From Streptomyces umbrinus (GTDB lineage: Bacteria > Actinomycetota > Actinomycetes > Streptomycetales > Streptomycetaceae), in assembly GCF_030817415.1 (NCBI RefSeq), contig NZ_JAUSZI010000002.1, positions 4,836,001 through 4,900,000 of the forward strand: a stretch of DNA of 64,000 bases, in the 5' to 3' direction. The position numbers and the translations under genes were made by a program. Position 1 is the stretch's first letter; each line of letters opens with the position of its first letter. This document shows, piece by piece, positions 48,709 to 59,603 of this stretch. The notes under the pieces are model-generated. The model was not told the DNA's origin. It saw only the letters and a list, made by a program, of their open reading frames with translations, and ran no database searches.

Positions 48709-49988
48709 GTCTCCGCCCTCTCCATCTCCAGCTCGACCTCCGTGCCGCCGTCCGGCACCGCGCGCAGCCGCGCCGTACCGCCGTTGCGCTCCATGCGGCC
48801 GATGATCGATTCTCTGACGCCCATGCGGTCGTTGGGTATCGAATCCAGGTCGAAGCCCGGACCGCGGTCGCGGACCGACACGAAGACGGTCCTCCCCTCG
48901 ACCTCGGCGAAGACCTGCACCGCGCCGCCCTCGCCACCGTACTTGGCCGCGTTCACCATGGCTTCCCTCGCGGCCTGCATCTGGGCGCCGATGCGGTCGT
49001 CGAGCGGGCAGTCGCCGACGACCACGACCTCGATGGGGACGCCGTGCTTGTCCTCCACCTCGGCGGCGTTGCGCTTCACGGCCTCCGCGAGCGTGCCGGG
49101 CTCGTCGTCCTCGTCCTTGCCGGTGCCCTCGGGCTTGTAGAGCCAGTTGCGCAGGTCGCGCTCCTGGGCGCGGGCGAGGCGTCGGACCTCGTTCGCGTTC
49201 TCCGCGTTCCGCTGTATCAGGGTCAGGGTGTGCAGCACCGAGTCGTGGACGTGGGCGGCGACCTCCGCGCGCTCCTGGGCGCGGATGCGCATCAGGCGCT
49301 CCTCGGAGAGGTCCTGGGTCATGCGGACGAGATACGGGCCGGCGAGCAGCGCTATGCCGACGAGGACCGCGAGCGCGGCCTGGAGGACCGAACCGAGGTG
49401 GGCGGCGGAGCCCTGCAGGACGAAGATCGCGGAGACGCCCGTGGCGACGAGCAGGACGCCGGCCGCGGAGCGGAGCAGGGTGATCGTGCGCTTGCGGCGA
49501 CCGACCTCCATCCAGCGGGCCCGCCGCGCGTTGTCCGCCTGGCGCCAGACCAGGGCGACGCCCGCGCCCACGAGGACGGTGGGCCAGAGATAGGCCTTGG
49601 CTCCGCCGCTCAGGTCCACATTGCCGACGAAGATCAGGGCCACCACGACCATGGCGAGCAGCGCGACGATCTGGCCCTTGTCGGGCTTGCGGGCGACGAG
49701 TCTGCGGCGGCCGTCGGGCGCGGTCTCGGTGGCGAGCGCGGGGGGTCGCTCGGCGTCCACACCGCCGACGCCGAGCGGGACGAAGAACCAGAACGCCGCG
49801 TACAGCAACGCGCCGAGGCCGTCCGCCATCATCAGTCCGACGAAGACCAGCCGCACCCAGATCACGGGCAGCCCGAGATGGCCCGCGAGCCCCCGCGCCA
49901 CCCCTCCGAGCCAGCGTCCGTCACTGCTGCGGTAGAGCTTGCGCGGCGGCCGCGGGTCCTCGACGGTCAGGGTTGCGGCTTCCGGCAT
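48705..49988 (-). CDS. PspC-domain sensor histidine kinase
   Basis: The 427-residue membrane kinase starts with a PspC domain (LYRSSDGRWLGGVARGLAGHLGL and a first membrane helix). Several further membrane segments follow, then a HisKA_3-type dimerisation domain with phospho-accepting H248 (ERAEVAAHVHDSVLHTLTLI). The HATPase domain reads AAREAMVNAAKYGG, VRDRGPGFD and GVRESIIGRMERNGG. This architecture belongs to envelope-stress sensors. It diverges from another PspC gene at 50223, a likely shared regulon. An upstream ATG at 50024 is a possible alternative start. Confidence 0.93.
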   Translation of the reverse strand: MPEAATLTVEDPRPPRKLYRSSDGRWLGGVARGLAGHLGLPVIWVRLVFVGLMMADGLGALLYAAFWFFVPLGVGGVDAERPPALATETAPDGRRRLVARKPDKGQIVALLAMVVVALIFVGNVDLSGGAKAYLWPTVLVGAGVALVWRQADNARRARWMEVGRRKRTITLLRSAAGVLLVATGVSAIFVLQGSAAHLGSVLQAALAVLVGIALLAGPYLVRMTQDLSEERLMRIRAQERAEVAAHVHDSVLHTLTLIQRNAENANEVRRLARAQERDLRNWLYKPEGTGKDEDDEPGTLAEAVKRNAAEVEDKHGVPIEVVVVGDCPLDDRIGAQMQAAREAMVNAAKYGGEGGAVQVFAEVEGRTVFVSVRDRGPGFDLDSIPNDRMGVRESIIGRMERNGGTARLRAVPDGGTEVELEMERAET

Positions 49989-50222
49989 GCCATCGATGTT
50001 CACATGCCGGGCGGCGCCGGGCATCAGGGTCGACCCCCTAGACTCCCCTGATCTTCGAATCGGCCCGGGGGTCTCCTCAGACTCGGCCCGGGGGTCTCGC
50101 CCGAATCGGCACGGAGTCCCCTCGGTGATTACCGCGTGAGGGTCAGGCCCAGGGTCGATTTCAGGGTTCGGCCAGGGTCGTACCGACTCCCGTCAGGCCG
50201 TCGCGGCCGTCACCATGGACAC

Positions 50223-51689
50223 ATGACAGATCACCAGCACGCCGCGCCGGGTCCGGGACCCGGCTCCGGCCCGGCCGGGAGCGGAATCCCGGGGGCGGAG
50301 CCGCAGGACACCGTGCCCGCGGCGGGCGTCCGGGCGACCGCGGGTGAGGAGCCGCGCGCACCCGGGGAGCCGCGCACGCCGGGGAGCCCGGTCCCGCCCG
50401 GGGAGCCCGGTGAGCCCGAGGTCCCGCGGAAGTTCCGGCGCGACCCACGGCACAAAATGCTGGGCGGCGTGTGCGCGGGGCTCGGGCGGCACTGCGACAT
50501 GGACCCGGTGATCTTCCGGATCGTGCTCGCCGTGCTCTCGGCGACCGGCGGCCTGGGCCTCATCTTCTACGGCTTCGCCTGGCTCTTCGTCCCGAACGAC
50601 GACGAGGACGAGAACGAGGTGCGCAAGCTCCTCACCGGCCGGGTGGACGGCCAGGCGCTGGCGGGCGTGCTGTTCGCCCTGGTCGGCTGCGGCGTCTTCC
50701 TCTCCATGCTGACCAACAGCGGCGTGCTGACGTTCGCGACGACGCTCTCGCTGCTCCTCGCCGGTGCCGGGTACTGGTCGCGGCAGCGCGCGACGGAGGA
50801 CCCCGACCCGCTCGCCGCGCAGGCCGTCGCCGACGCGCCGCCGGAGGCTCAGGCCCCGCCCGTCCCCGCCTCGTTCCCCTCCTGGTGGCGCGAGCCCATC
50901 GTCAAGGACGGCACGTATGTGGGCGGCACGGGCTATCTGTGGGGCCCCAAGGACGTGCGCGAGCGCGACATCGCGGCGGCGATCACCATCGCGCAGGGCG
51001 GCGGCCACGGCCGGGACATACGGACCCGGGCGCCCAAGCCGCGCGGCCCCCGCTCGATCGGCGGCTCGGTGTTCCTGCTCGCCCTCCTCGCGGGCCTGCT
51101 CGCCACCCGCCTGACCTGGGAGGACCGCGCACTGGGCGCCAGCCTGGAGACCGGCCTGGCCTGCGCGCTCGGCGTGCTCGGCCTGGGCATCGCGGTCAGC
51201 GCGTTCCGGGGGCGCACCGGAGCGGGGTCGATCTTCCTCGCCATCGTCACGGCGGGCCTGCTGGCGTGCTCGGCGGCGCTGCCGAAGGACATCACCACCC
51301 ACTGGGTCCGTACGGACTGGACACCGGCCACGGCCGCCGCCGTACAGGAGCACTACGACCTCGGCACCGGCGTCGGCACGCTCGACCTCAGCCGGATCGA
51401 CCTCGCCGAGGGCCAGACCGTGACGACCAACGCCGAGGTGGGGATGGGACAGCTCAAGGTGATCCTGCCCAAGGACGTGACGGTGAAGCTGGTCATCGAA
51501 GTGGGCGTCGGCGACATCCAGTTGCCGGGCGACGACCAGAAGGACGTGGACGTGGCCCCGGGCAAGCACAAGCAGGTGACGCTCTCCCCCAAGGGAGAGA
51601 GCACGGACAGGACCGAGGCAGGCGGCACGCTCGACCTCACCCTCGAAGTCGGCATCGGACAGGCGGAGGTCACCCGTGTCACGTCATGA
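50223..51689 (+). CDS. PspC/LiaF-like membrane protein
   Basis: The 488-residue protein has a Gly/Pro-rich N-terminus and then a PspC domain (RKFRRDPRHKMLGGVCAGLG, FRIVLAVLSATGGLGLIFYGFAWLFVP). Several membrane helices follow, and the C-terminal beta-rich domain resembles LiaF/DUF2154 (YDLGTGVGTLDLSRIDLAEG, VGMGQLKVILPKDVTVKLV, VGVGDIQLPG). LiaF-type proteins restrain envelope-stress kinases, so this is the probable partner of the divergent kinase/regulator pair. ATG 50223 is used; its ribosome site is weak. Confidence 0.88.
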   Translation: MTDHQHAAPGPGPGSGPAGSGIPGAEPQDTVPAAGVRATAGEEPRAPGEPRTPGSPVPPGEPGEPEVPRKFRRDPRHKMLGGVCAGLGRHCDMDPVIFRIVLAVLSATGGLGLIFYGFAWLFVPNDDEDENEVRKLLTGRVDGQALAGVLFALVGCGVFLSMLTNSGVLTFATTLSLLLAGAGYWSRQRATEDPDPLAAQAVADAPPEAQAPPVPASFPSWWREPIVKDGTYVGGTGYLWGPKDVRERDIAAAITIAQGGGHGRDIRTRAPKPRGPRSIGGSVFLLALLAGLLATRLTWEDRALGASLETGLACALGVLGLGIAVSAFRGRTGAGSIFLAIVTAGLLACSAALPKDITTHWVRTDWTPATAAAVQEHYDLGTGVGTLDLSRIDLAEGQTVTTNAEVGMGQLKVILPKDVTVKLVIEVGVGDIQLPGDDQKDVDVAPGKHKQVTLSPKGESTDRTEAGGTLDLTLEVGIGQAEVTRVTS

Positions 51690-51927
51690 GTTCCAGCCCG
51701 GCCGGCTCATCGCGGGCTTCTTCCTCACCCTCACGGGCGTCGTCTACGCCGGGGACGCGGGCGAGGCCTGGGACACCCCGTGGTTCGTGGTGATCCCCCT
51801 CGTCACAGCCGGCCTCTGCCTGGCAGCCGCGGCAGGCACCCTGGCCCACGGAATCCGCCGCCGGCGCGCACGGCTCACGCGAGAGCCCAAGGAATCCAAG
51901 GAGGCCACACACACCCCGGCCCAGTAG
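51676..51927 (+). CDS. Small two-pass membrane protein
   Basis: The 83-residue product overlaps the end of the PspC/LiaF-like gene by 14 bases and starts at GTG 51676 (VSRHEFQPGRLIAGFF). It has two hydrophobic segments (LIAGFFLTLTGVVYAG and FVVIPLVTAGLCLAAAAGTLAHG) and a basic tail. The overlap implies co-translation and a role with the envelope-stress membrane protein. No known domain was recognised. Confidence 0.75.
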   Translation: MSRHEFQPGRLIAGFFLTLTGVVYAGDAGEAWDTPWFVVIPLVTAGLCLAAAAGTLAHGIRRRRARLTREPKESKEATHTPAQ

Positions 51928-51940
51928 AGGTGCGCCCCTC

Positions 51941-52006
51941 AGGGGCGCGGGGCTCTGACATTTACGGCTCCGCCGCGGGGCGCGACAAGCCCCCACCGAC
52001 CCGCAG
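51941..52006 (+). repeat. Dispersed intergenic element A, copy 3 (interrupted)
   Basis: AGGGGCGCGGGGCTCTGACA matches the left end of the element. After about 30 unrelated bases, CGCGACAAGCCCCCACCGAC matches its right end. It lies between two convergent genes. Confidence 0.65.
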
Positions 52007-52045
52007 GTCAGTCACACGCTTCCGGCGGAGGAGCCGGTCGAACGC

Positions 52046-52579
52046 CTAGTAGGCGCTGCTCGTCCGGCGCCGACGCCGGGACCGAATCATCGCGTCCACC
52101 GAGAACACCGACGCCCCAGCCAGTACGATCGGCAGCCAGGCCATCAGGTAGGGAAGGTCGTTGCCGTAGTAGTACGGGTCCGACGCCCAGCTCACCGTCA
52201 GCCAGAGGCTGAGGGAGATCAGGGCGCCGCCGAACGCGGCGAGACGAGCGAAGAGACCGATCAGCGTGCCGATACCCACCGCGAGCTCACCGAAGGCGAT
52301 GGCATAGCCGAAGCCGACGGGATTCTTGAGGGCGAGATCGACGAGCGCGGGAATGGCCGACGAGTCGCGCACCGTCCGCATCAGGTCGCCGACCGATCCG
52401 GCCCCCGCGTCGTGCATGAAGGCGCTGTCGGTCAGCTTGTCGATTCCCGCGTAGATGAAGGTGACACCGAGGAAGACCCGCAGCGGAAGCAGGGCGTATC
52501 GCGTCGCGGCATCCCGCCAGTCACCGCCGCCGTCGTCCATGTACCCGGAGTGCGTGTCCATTCGCATGCCGTGAGCCAT
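52046..52579 (-). CDS. DoxX family membrane protein
   Basis: The 177-residue protein has the DoxX four-helix pattern: LLPLRVFLGVTFIYAGIDKLTD (helix 1 with the family FxxAGxxKL motif), FGYAIAFGELAVGIGTLIGLF, FGGALISLSLWLTVSW and YLMAWLPIVLAGASVFSVDAM. DoxX-type proteins are small quinone-linked or redox-associated membrane proteins. ATG 52579 has GGAGAG upstream. A 269-base gap with no other feature lies upstream. Confidence 0.9.
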   Translation of the reverse strand: MAHGMRMDTHSGYMDDGGGDWRDAATRYALLPLRVFLGVTFIYAGIDKLTDSAFMHDAGAGSVGDLMRTVRDSSAIPALVDLALKNPVGFGYAIAFGELAVGIGTLIGLFARLAAFGGALISLSLWLTVSWASDPYYYGNDLPYLMAWLPIVLAGASVFSVDAMIRSRRRRRTSSAY

Positions 52580-52848
52580 CGCTCTCCGCCGCCTCTCGCC
52601 CGCCGAACGGTTCACCCCTCAACAGACGATACGTACGACGGCGAGCTCCCGCTCAAGAGCGGACGCACAAATTTTCACCAGGTCCCCCTGAACATCCCCT
52701 TTTGAGCCCGTACGGGAACGGAGGACCCGCATCCGCACGCCACCCTCCGGAGAGATACCCATGCGGCGTCCATGCGGGTGGCGGGAGCCGCGGGCCGGAC
52801 GCGCCGCGCGCCGCGGTCACACCCCGTCACCGAGCCGCGGTCATTCGC

Positions 52849-54174
52849 TCACTCCGTCACATCGATGCCCACCCGGTTCGTCTCCAGCCCCGCCGCGGTG
52901 ACGACCTGTACGTCCACCCGCCCGGGCTCCACATCCGCCGGCACCGGCACGGTGAGCACCGCGTCGGACGGGTTGCTGAACCCGCCGGGCACTGGAACCA
53001 GCGGCACATGCACATGCACGGCCCCGATCCGTACGACCATCCGCGACAGCCGGTCCGCGCCCTGCGCGCCGGGCGGCACGAATCCGGCGCCCCGGATCTC
53101 GATGTCGTCGCCGGTCCGGATCGGCGCGTCCAGGTCCCCCGCCTCACGGGCCCGCACGACCGACAGAATCACCGGCCGCCCTCCCTCCGCGTACTTCCCG
53201 GCGACGTACGTGGCGGCCGACACCAGCACCATCACGGCCAGCCCCCACGGCAGATCGGGCAGCTGCTCGGGCCTCCGGGCCAGCCGCACCGCCGCGAAGA
53301 CCAGCGCGACGGCGCCCACGACCACGTACTGGATGTCGGCGAAGCTGCCGCGGCCGGAGTCGTCGGTGAGCAGATCCGCGGCCCGGGGCCGGTCGGCCCG
53401 TACCTTCTGCAGCCGCTGTCCGAGGACGCGCAGCCCCACGACCCGCCGCACGAGCACGGCGATCGCGCACACGACGGCGAGCACGGTCACGATGCCGGCT
53501 CCCCGCGCGAGGTCGAGCCCCGCGATCAGGGTGTCCCGCTCGTCGGGGGAGGACGCGCCGGCCAGCCGTCCCGCCAGCACGAGCACGGCGTGGACGACGA
53601 ACAGCACCCAGCCGACCGCCACGGCTCGGGAGGTGGACAGCCGGTTGTCCTCGCCGATGACGGGCGCCAGTACCCCGCCCCGCGCCCGGTGGAACCACGA
53701 GGCCCCGGTCAGCAGCGCGCTCACGACCACCGCGGCCACCAGCCCCGCGGTCCGCGCGGCCGTCCAGCCCGCCCCGATCGCGGTGAGCGTCTGCACCAGG
53801 AGCAGAACGAGGACAACTCCCCACACGGCGATGACGGTTCGCCGCCACACCAGGCCGAGCCAGACCTCGCCCTCGGCCCGCCCGCGCTCCGCGACGACGT
53901 CCGCGGACTGGGTCAGCTCGTCCGACACCCACTGCCTCGACGCCCCGGCCGAGTACGCCACGGCCGCGGGCAGCCCCCGCCCGGACGCCAATTCGTCCCG
54001 CTTGGAAAGGAATTCGGCAACGGCACGCCGATGCCCCTCGCGCGCCCCGTGCGGACAGTTCCCGCAGGTGCAGCCCCCCTCGTGCCCGCTCCGACCGGCG
54101 CCGCGCCCGGCGTCACGCCCCGCGCCCTGTCCAGTCTCCTGCACCGCCACGCCCGTTGCCGCCTTCCAGACCAT
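52849..54174 (-). CDS. Multi-pass membrane protein with C-terminal beta domain
   Basis: The 441-residue protein has a soluble Cys/His-containing N-terminus (GGCTCGNCPHGAREGH). Eight or so membrane segments follow (TVIAVWGVVLVLLLVQTL; AGLVAAVVVSALLTGASW; WVLFVVHAVLVLAGRLAG; GIVTVLAVVCAIAVLVRRVV; QYVVVGAVALVFAAVRLA; LAVMVLVSAATYVAGKYA). The last roughly 100 residues look like an IPT/TIG-type beta domain (DDIEIRGAGFVPPGAQ, VHVPLVPVPGG). The TCGNC cysteines could bind a metal. I do not recognise the family. Confidence 0.8.
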   Translation of the reverse strand: MVWKAATGVAVQETGQGAGRDAGRGAGRSGHEGGCTCGNCPHGAREGHRRAVAEFLSKRDELASGRGLPAAVAYSAGASRQWVSDELTQSADVVAERGRAEGEVWLGLVWRRTVIAVWGVVLVLLLVQTLTAIGAGWTAARTAGLVAAVVVSALLTGASWFHRARGGVLAPVIGEDNRLSTSRAVAVGWVLFVVHAVLVLAGRLAGASSPDERDTLIAGLDLARGAGIVTVLAVVCAIAVLVRRVVGLRVLGQRLQKVRADRPRAADLLTDDSGRGSFADIQYVVVGAVALVFAAVRLARRPEQLPDLPWGLAVMVLVSAATYVAGKYAEGGRPVILSVVRAREAGDLDAPIRTGDDIEIRGAGFVPPGAQGADRLSRMVVRIGAVHVHVPLVPVPGGFSNPSDAVLTVPVPADVEPGRVDVQVVTAAGLETNRVGIDVTE

Positions 54175-54452
54175 TGGGTCGAACCCTCATTTACCGCACG
54201 CCCCACCGAACCGACCGCACGCCCTACCGATATGTCACGTTCGCACGCCACCGCCGCACCACGGACAGCGGCACGACCACCGGCCCCAGGGCCATCGGTC
54301 GCACAGTCAACCCCCGCACATCTGCGCAGCCGCACAAGTGCCTCGCGACGACAGCGCATTGTGCCGTACCCCACACCCCACGCGTCCGCCAGGTCTGGTC
54401 AGCGCGGGTGAAGCGCCCACCCCCGTGTTGACCCGGCTGCGAGAATTCCCGT

Positions 54453-55358
54453 ATGGCCGAGATCATCCAGCGCGACGGGACCTGGGCCTTCGACGGCAGC
54501 ACGGTCCGGATCACTCCTGGACTGCACCGCTCCGTGCCGCTGTTCCGGCAGACGTACGGAGAGATCGCCGTGCCCCTCGAAGCGGTCGCGGGCGTCGCCT
54601 ACGAACCCGAACGCAAGCGGGGCCGCCTGCGCCTGAGACTCCGCGAGGGCGCCGACCCTCTGCTCCAGGCGACCGGTGGCCGTCTGCCCGAGCCCGCGGA
54701 CCCGTACCGGCTGACGGTGGACATCGACCGCTCGGGCGTCGCCGAGTACGTCGCCGAGGAGATCCGGCGCGCCCTGCTCCTCGAGGAGATCCCCAAGGAA
54801 CCGGCCAGAACCTACCTCGTGCCGGGCCCTCCCGTCCCCGTCTCGGTCCGTTCCAGCGACGGCACGGTGTCCTTCGACGGCACCCAGGTCCGTATCGACT
54901 GGAGCGACACCTCGGACCGGGTGAAGCGCGCGACGGGCCCGCGCATCATCGAGCTGCCGGACCTCGTCCAGGTGGAGTGGCTGCCCAACTCCGGTTACGA
55001 GGACGGGTTCCTGCGCTTCGTGACCCGCGACTCGGTGTTCTCCAAACTGCCGCCGGAGAAGGACCCGTTCGCCCTCGACCTGTGGGGCAGTGCCCGCCGC
55101 GATCTGCTCACGGCGCTGGTCGCCACCGCGGTCATGGCCCGGCTCCCGCACCCGTCCACGCGGTCCGGCGAGTACGCCCAGGGCGACCCGCCCCGCCTCC
55201 CGACCGCACCCGAGGACTCCGTACCTCAGCTGCCCCGCCAGGGCCACCACGACGTACTCCTGCGCCGCCTCAGGGAGTTGGGCGAGCTGCACCGCGACGG
55301 GGTGCTCACGGACGAGGAGTTCGCGACGACGAAGGCGGCGGTGCTGCGGGACTTCTGA
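54453..55358 (+). CDS. DUF4429 protein with C-terminal SHOCT-like motif
   Basis: The 301-residue cytoplasmic protein contains two similar halves (GTWAFDGSTVRITPGLHRSV and GTVSFDGTQVRIDWSDTS), as expected for DUF4429 repeats. The C-terminal HDVLLRRLRELGELHRDGVL plus TDEEFATTKAAVLRDF is a SHOCT-type short helix-turn. DUF4429 proteins are widespread in actinomycetes and have no assigned function. Its downstream flank carries GACTCGGGAATTCC-like tandem units. Confidence 0.88.
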   Translation: MAEIIQRDGTWAFDGSTVRITPGLHRSVPLFRQTYGEIAVPLEAVAGVAYEPERKRGRLRLRLREGADPLLQATGGRLPEPADPYRLTVDIDRSGVAEYVAEEIRRALLLEEIPKEPARTYLVPGPPVPVSVRSSDGTVSFDGTQVRIDWSDTSDRVKRATGPRIIELPDLVQVEWLPNSGYEDGFLRFVTRDSVFSKLPPEKDPFALDLWGSARRDLLTALVATAVMARLPHPSTRSGEYAQGDPPRLPTAPEDSVPQLPRQGHHDVLLRRLRELGELHRDGVLTDEEFATTKAAVLRDF

Positions 55359-55400
55359 CACGGGTGACTCGGGAATTCCGACTCGGGCCTTCCGACTGGG

Positions 55401-55443
55401 GAGATCGGGCTAGCTGAGGAGATCGGCTAGCTGAGGAGGTCGG
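55401..55443. repeat. 17-18 base tandem duplication across a stop codon
   Basis: GAGATCGGGCTAGCTGAG (55401-55418) is followed by GAGATCGGCTAGCTGAG (55419-55435) and a partial third unit. The right unit contains the stop codon (TAG on the minus strand) of the class II aldolase gene. Confidence 0.8.
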
Positions 55444-56221
55444 GTTCGCTGCGGCTGATGTCCTGCCACAGCGGCTGATAGTTGATCCACGCCACCAGGT
55501 CCCCGCCGAGCTGCTCCCGTGTCGCGACCGCCTGCTTGTGGTCGATCAGTACGGGACGGCCCGCCGCGCACGCCGTCAGCTGCACCTGGCACGAGCGCTC
55601 CATCGACAGGAACCACCAGGCCGCCGCGTCCACCGAGTCGCCGACGGTCAGCAGCCCGTGGTTGCGCAGCACGAGCGCCTTGCGGGTGCCGAGCCCGGAG
55701 GCGATCCGCCGCCCCTCCTCGGCGTCCACGGCGACCCCCGAGTACGCGTCGTACAGCGCGTGGTCCTCGTAGAAGGCGCAGCTCTCCTGGGTGATCGGGT
55801 CGAGCAGGTCGCCGAGCGCGGACAGCGCGCGGCCGTGCACCGAGTGGCAGTGGGCGACCGCGACGACGTCCGGCCGGGCGGCGTGCACCTGGGCGTGCAC
55901 GGTGAACGCCGCCTGGTTCACGTGATAGCGGCCCTCGATCACCTGCCCGTCCTCGTTGGCCATGACCAGGTCACTGACCGTGACGTGCTTGAACGGCATT
56001 CCGAACGGGTTGACCCAGAAACAGTCGCTGTACTCCGGATCGCGCGCGGTGATGTGACCGGAGACCCCGTCCTCGAACCCGAGCCGGCCGAAGAGCCGCA
56101 GCGCGCCCGCGAGGCGTTCCTTGCGGTGCCTCCGTTCGTCGTCCAGCGACTCGTGCATCGGCGGCATGGCGAACCGCAGCCGGTCGGTGGGAAGCGGCAG
56201 GGGCGGTGTGGGCCCGTGCAT
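55427..56221 (-). CDS. Class II aldolase/adducin domain protein
   Basis: The 264-residue protein belongs to the zinc-dependent class II aldolase/adducin family (as in L-fuculose-phosphate aldolase). Family features are LFGRLGFEDGVSGHITARDP, DLVMANEDGQVIEG, the metal-binding region AAFTVHAQVHAARPDVVAVA followed by HCHS, and LVLRNHGLLTVGDSVDAA. The first 20 residues are proline-rich. The substrate is not predictable. Its 3' end has been tandemly duplicated. Confidence 0.92.
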   Translation of the reverse strand: MHGPTPPLPLPTDRLRFAMPPMHESLDDERRHRKERLAGALRLFGRLGFEDGVSGHITARDPEYSDCFWVNPFGMPFKHVTVSDLVMANEDGQVIEGRYHVNQAAFTVHAQVHAARPDVVAVAHCHSVHGRALSALGDLLDPITQESCAFYEDHALYDAYSGVAVDAEEGRRIASGLGTRKALVLRNHGLLTVGDSVDAAAWWFLSMERSCQVQLTACAAGRPVLIDHKQAVATREQLGGDLVAWINYQPLWQDISRSEPDLLS

Positions 56222-56470
56222 ATGTCCTCCAGCCCTGAGGTACGGACTCCGTACGTGTTTACGGGCGGGAAGTTACCGGCGGTCAGCGCAGGAGAACAGA
56301 GATGTTCGTGAAGAGAGTGCACAACCGTTGCACGGGGTCGATGGTCTGCCTGTCTGGAGCCAATCTATTCGGTCGGGCACCTGCACCGACGCCCCCTGGA
56401 GGACCCCCGTGCGCAGTCACCCCCCTACGCTGCGCGGACCGCGTCCCGCGACCGCACCCCCCACCCGCCC

Positions 56471-57019
56471 ATGAAGAGAAACGAGCGCCTTGTCACAGGC
56501 ATGCTCAGACAGATCGCCACGCGCGACGTGGTCGTCCTGGACGACCTCGGCGGGTCCCCCCGCCGCCTCGCCGCGCTCACCTACATCGCCGTGCAGTACG
56601 GATTCCGCTACGAGGAGACGAACAGACTCGGACAAACACTCCAGGTCCGCCTGACGCGCGACCCCCGCCCCGAGGCCCGCGAACGCAGCACGGCCGCCCT
56701 CGGCCGCCTCGCCGCGGGCCGCGCTCCGGGCATGCGCCCCGGCACGCTCAAACCGCTGCCCGACGTGGCACCCGCGGTCGGGCTGCTCAAGGCCCGTATC
56801 GAGTTCGACGCGCTCTCCGACGACCTGGACTGGCGCCGCAAGGCCGTCTTCATGACCGCCAGCGCGGCCCTGATGGCGCTGCTGCTGATCCCCGCGGGCT
56901 GGAGGGCCTCGCTCGCCGCGAGCGCCACCATGGCCGCGGTGTTCGCGGTCTTCCTGCGCCTGGAGGTGTTACGGAAGGACCGGCTGGCCCGGCGGCTGCG
57001 GTCGGCGGGGCTGATCTGA
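56471..57019 (+). CDS. Hypothetical two-helix membrane protein
   Basis: The 182-residue product has a soluble N-terminal half (IATRDVVVLDDLGGSPRRLA; ALTYIAVQYGFRYEE) and two adjacent hydrophobic segments (AVFMTASAALMALLLIPAG; SLAASATMAAVFAVFLRLEVL). Codon use is typical of the genome. The start could be ATG 56471 or ATG 56501. No family was recognised. Confidence 0.7.
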   Translation: MKRNERLVTGMLRQIATRDVVVLDDLGGSPRRLAALTYIAVQYGFRYEETNRLGQTLQVRLTRDPRPEARERSTAALGRLAAGRAPGMRPGTLKPLPDVAPAVGLLKARIEFDALSDDLDWRRKAVFMTASAALMALLLIPAGWRASLAASATMAAVFAVFLRLEVLRKDRLARRLRSAGLI

Positions 57020-57094
57020 GCGATCCGCCCGCCCGGGAATTCCTACGCCGCAAAGGCGACAGAAGATGTCGGGTATCGGCGTAAGACTCGTCGT

Positions 57095-57592
57095 ATGACT
57101 CGGACGACATCGACCCGCAGGACATCGAACTGGGCAGCGTTCACCGCCGCGGAACCGGACCTCGCCAAGACCGTCGAGGACCGGTTCGCGGCCTTCACGC
57201 ACCACATCGTGGCGACCCTCCGCAAGGACGGGTCGCCACGCACCTCGGGACTCGAAGTCCGGTTCCTGAACGGGGAGTTGTGGCTCGGCATGATGCCGGA
57301 CTCGCTCAAGGCACTGGACCTGCGCCGCGACCCGCGCTTCGCCCTGCAGGCCAATCCGGGCCCCGGCACGGAGATGGCGGGCGGCGACGTACGGATCGCG
57401 GGCCGGGCCGTCGAGGTCGAGGACCCGGCGGAGCGCGCCCGGTACGCCGAAGAGGTGGAACCGCCGGAGCCGTTCCACCTCTTCCGCACCGAGCTGACGG
57501 AGGTCGTACGGACCTACGTCGAGGACGACAAGTACCTGGTCGTCGAGATCTGGAAACCCGGAGAGCCGGTGCGGACTCTCAAGCGGACGTGA
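57095..57592 (+). CDS. Pyridoxamine 5'-phosphate oxidase-like flavin/F420-binding protein
   Basis: The 165-residue protein has a split-barrel fold: FAAFTHHIVATLRKDGSPRT, TSGLEVRFLNGELWLGMMPD, SLKALDLRRDPRFALQANPG and GGDVRIAGRAVEV. This pattern is typical of actinobacterial PNPOx-like proteins that bind FMN or F420. The substrate is unknown. It converges on guaA 18 bases away. Confidence 0.9.
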   Translation: MTRTTSTRRTSNWAAFTAAEPDLAKTVEDRFAAFTHHIVATLRKDGSPRTSGLEVRFLNGELWLGMMPDSLKALDLRRDPRFALQANPGPGTEMAGGDVRIAGRAVEVEDPAERARYAEEVEPPEPFHLFRTELTEVVRTYVEDDKYLVVEIWKPGEPVRTLKRT

Positions 57593-57610
57593 CCTTCAGC
57601 AGCCCTGGGG

Positions 57611-59185
<1,575 letters not shown>

Positions 59186-59327
59186 GGTTTGCCTTCCGGC
59201 GGTTCAGCAGGGATGTACTCCCGAGTCTAACCGGGCGCCCGGAGCCCCCGTCCCGTCCCCGGGGGCTCCGTCCCCCGGCCCCGTGTCGCCACCGGGACTC
59301 CGCCCCAGACCCCGTGGGTGCGATTTC

Positions 59328-59377
59328 GGGTGCGGGCCCGCTGTGGCTGGCCGCGCAGCTCCCCGCGCCCCTGGAAG
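59328..59377 (-). repeat. Dispersed intergenic element A, copy 4
   Basis: On the minus strand it reads AGGGGCGCGGGGAGCTGCGC, then GGCCAGCCACAGCGGGCCCGC, matching the copies at 33923 and 40857. It lies upstream of guaA in the 418-base gap (59186-59603). Confidence 0.75.
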
Positions 59378-59439
59378 GCGGGCTGCGCCCTACTTCCAGG
59401 CCGATCCCCTGCCCACCCCCGCCAACCCCCACCCACCCA

Positions 59440-59507
59440 GCCCGTCCGGCGTTTGAGGACGAGGCCGTTCAGGCCGATGCGGGGGTCTGGGGGCGGCAGC
59501 CCCCGGT
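59440..59507 (+). repeat. Dispersed palindromic element B, copy 2
   Basis: It begins GCCCGTCCGGCGTTTGAGGA, continues through CGAGGCCGTTCAGGCCGATG and ends in a GGGGGTCTGGGGGCGGCAGC hairpin. It matches the copy at 38033-38100 almost base for base. Confidence 0.85.
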
Positions 59508-59568
59508 AAGTGACGGGAATGGGTAGGGGCGGCGGGGCCGAAAAAGGTGTCTCAGGATTCGAACCGAG

Positions 59569-59597
59569 TTGGACGGCACCGCCCGCCCGGGCATACT
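59569..59597 (+). promoter_or_regulatory. Promoter of the chorismate mutase leader transcript
   Basis: TTGGAC (59569-59574) and CATACT (59592-59597) are separated by 17 bases. Transcription would begin about seven bases later, at the A of the leader-peptide ATG (59604), giving a leaderless leader mRNA. Confidence 0.6.
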
Positions 59598-59603
59598 GCT
59601 CCC

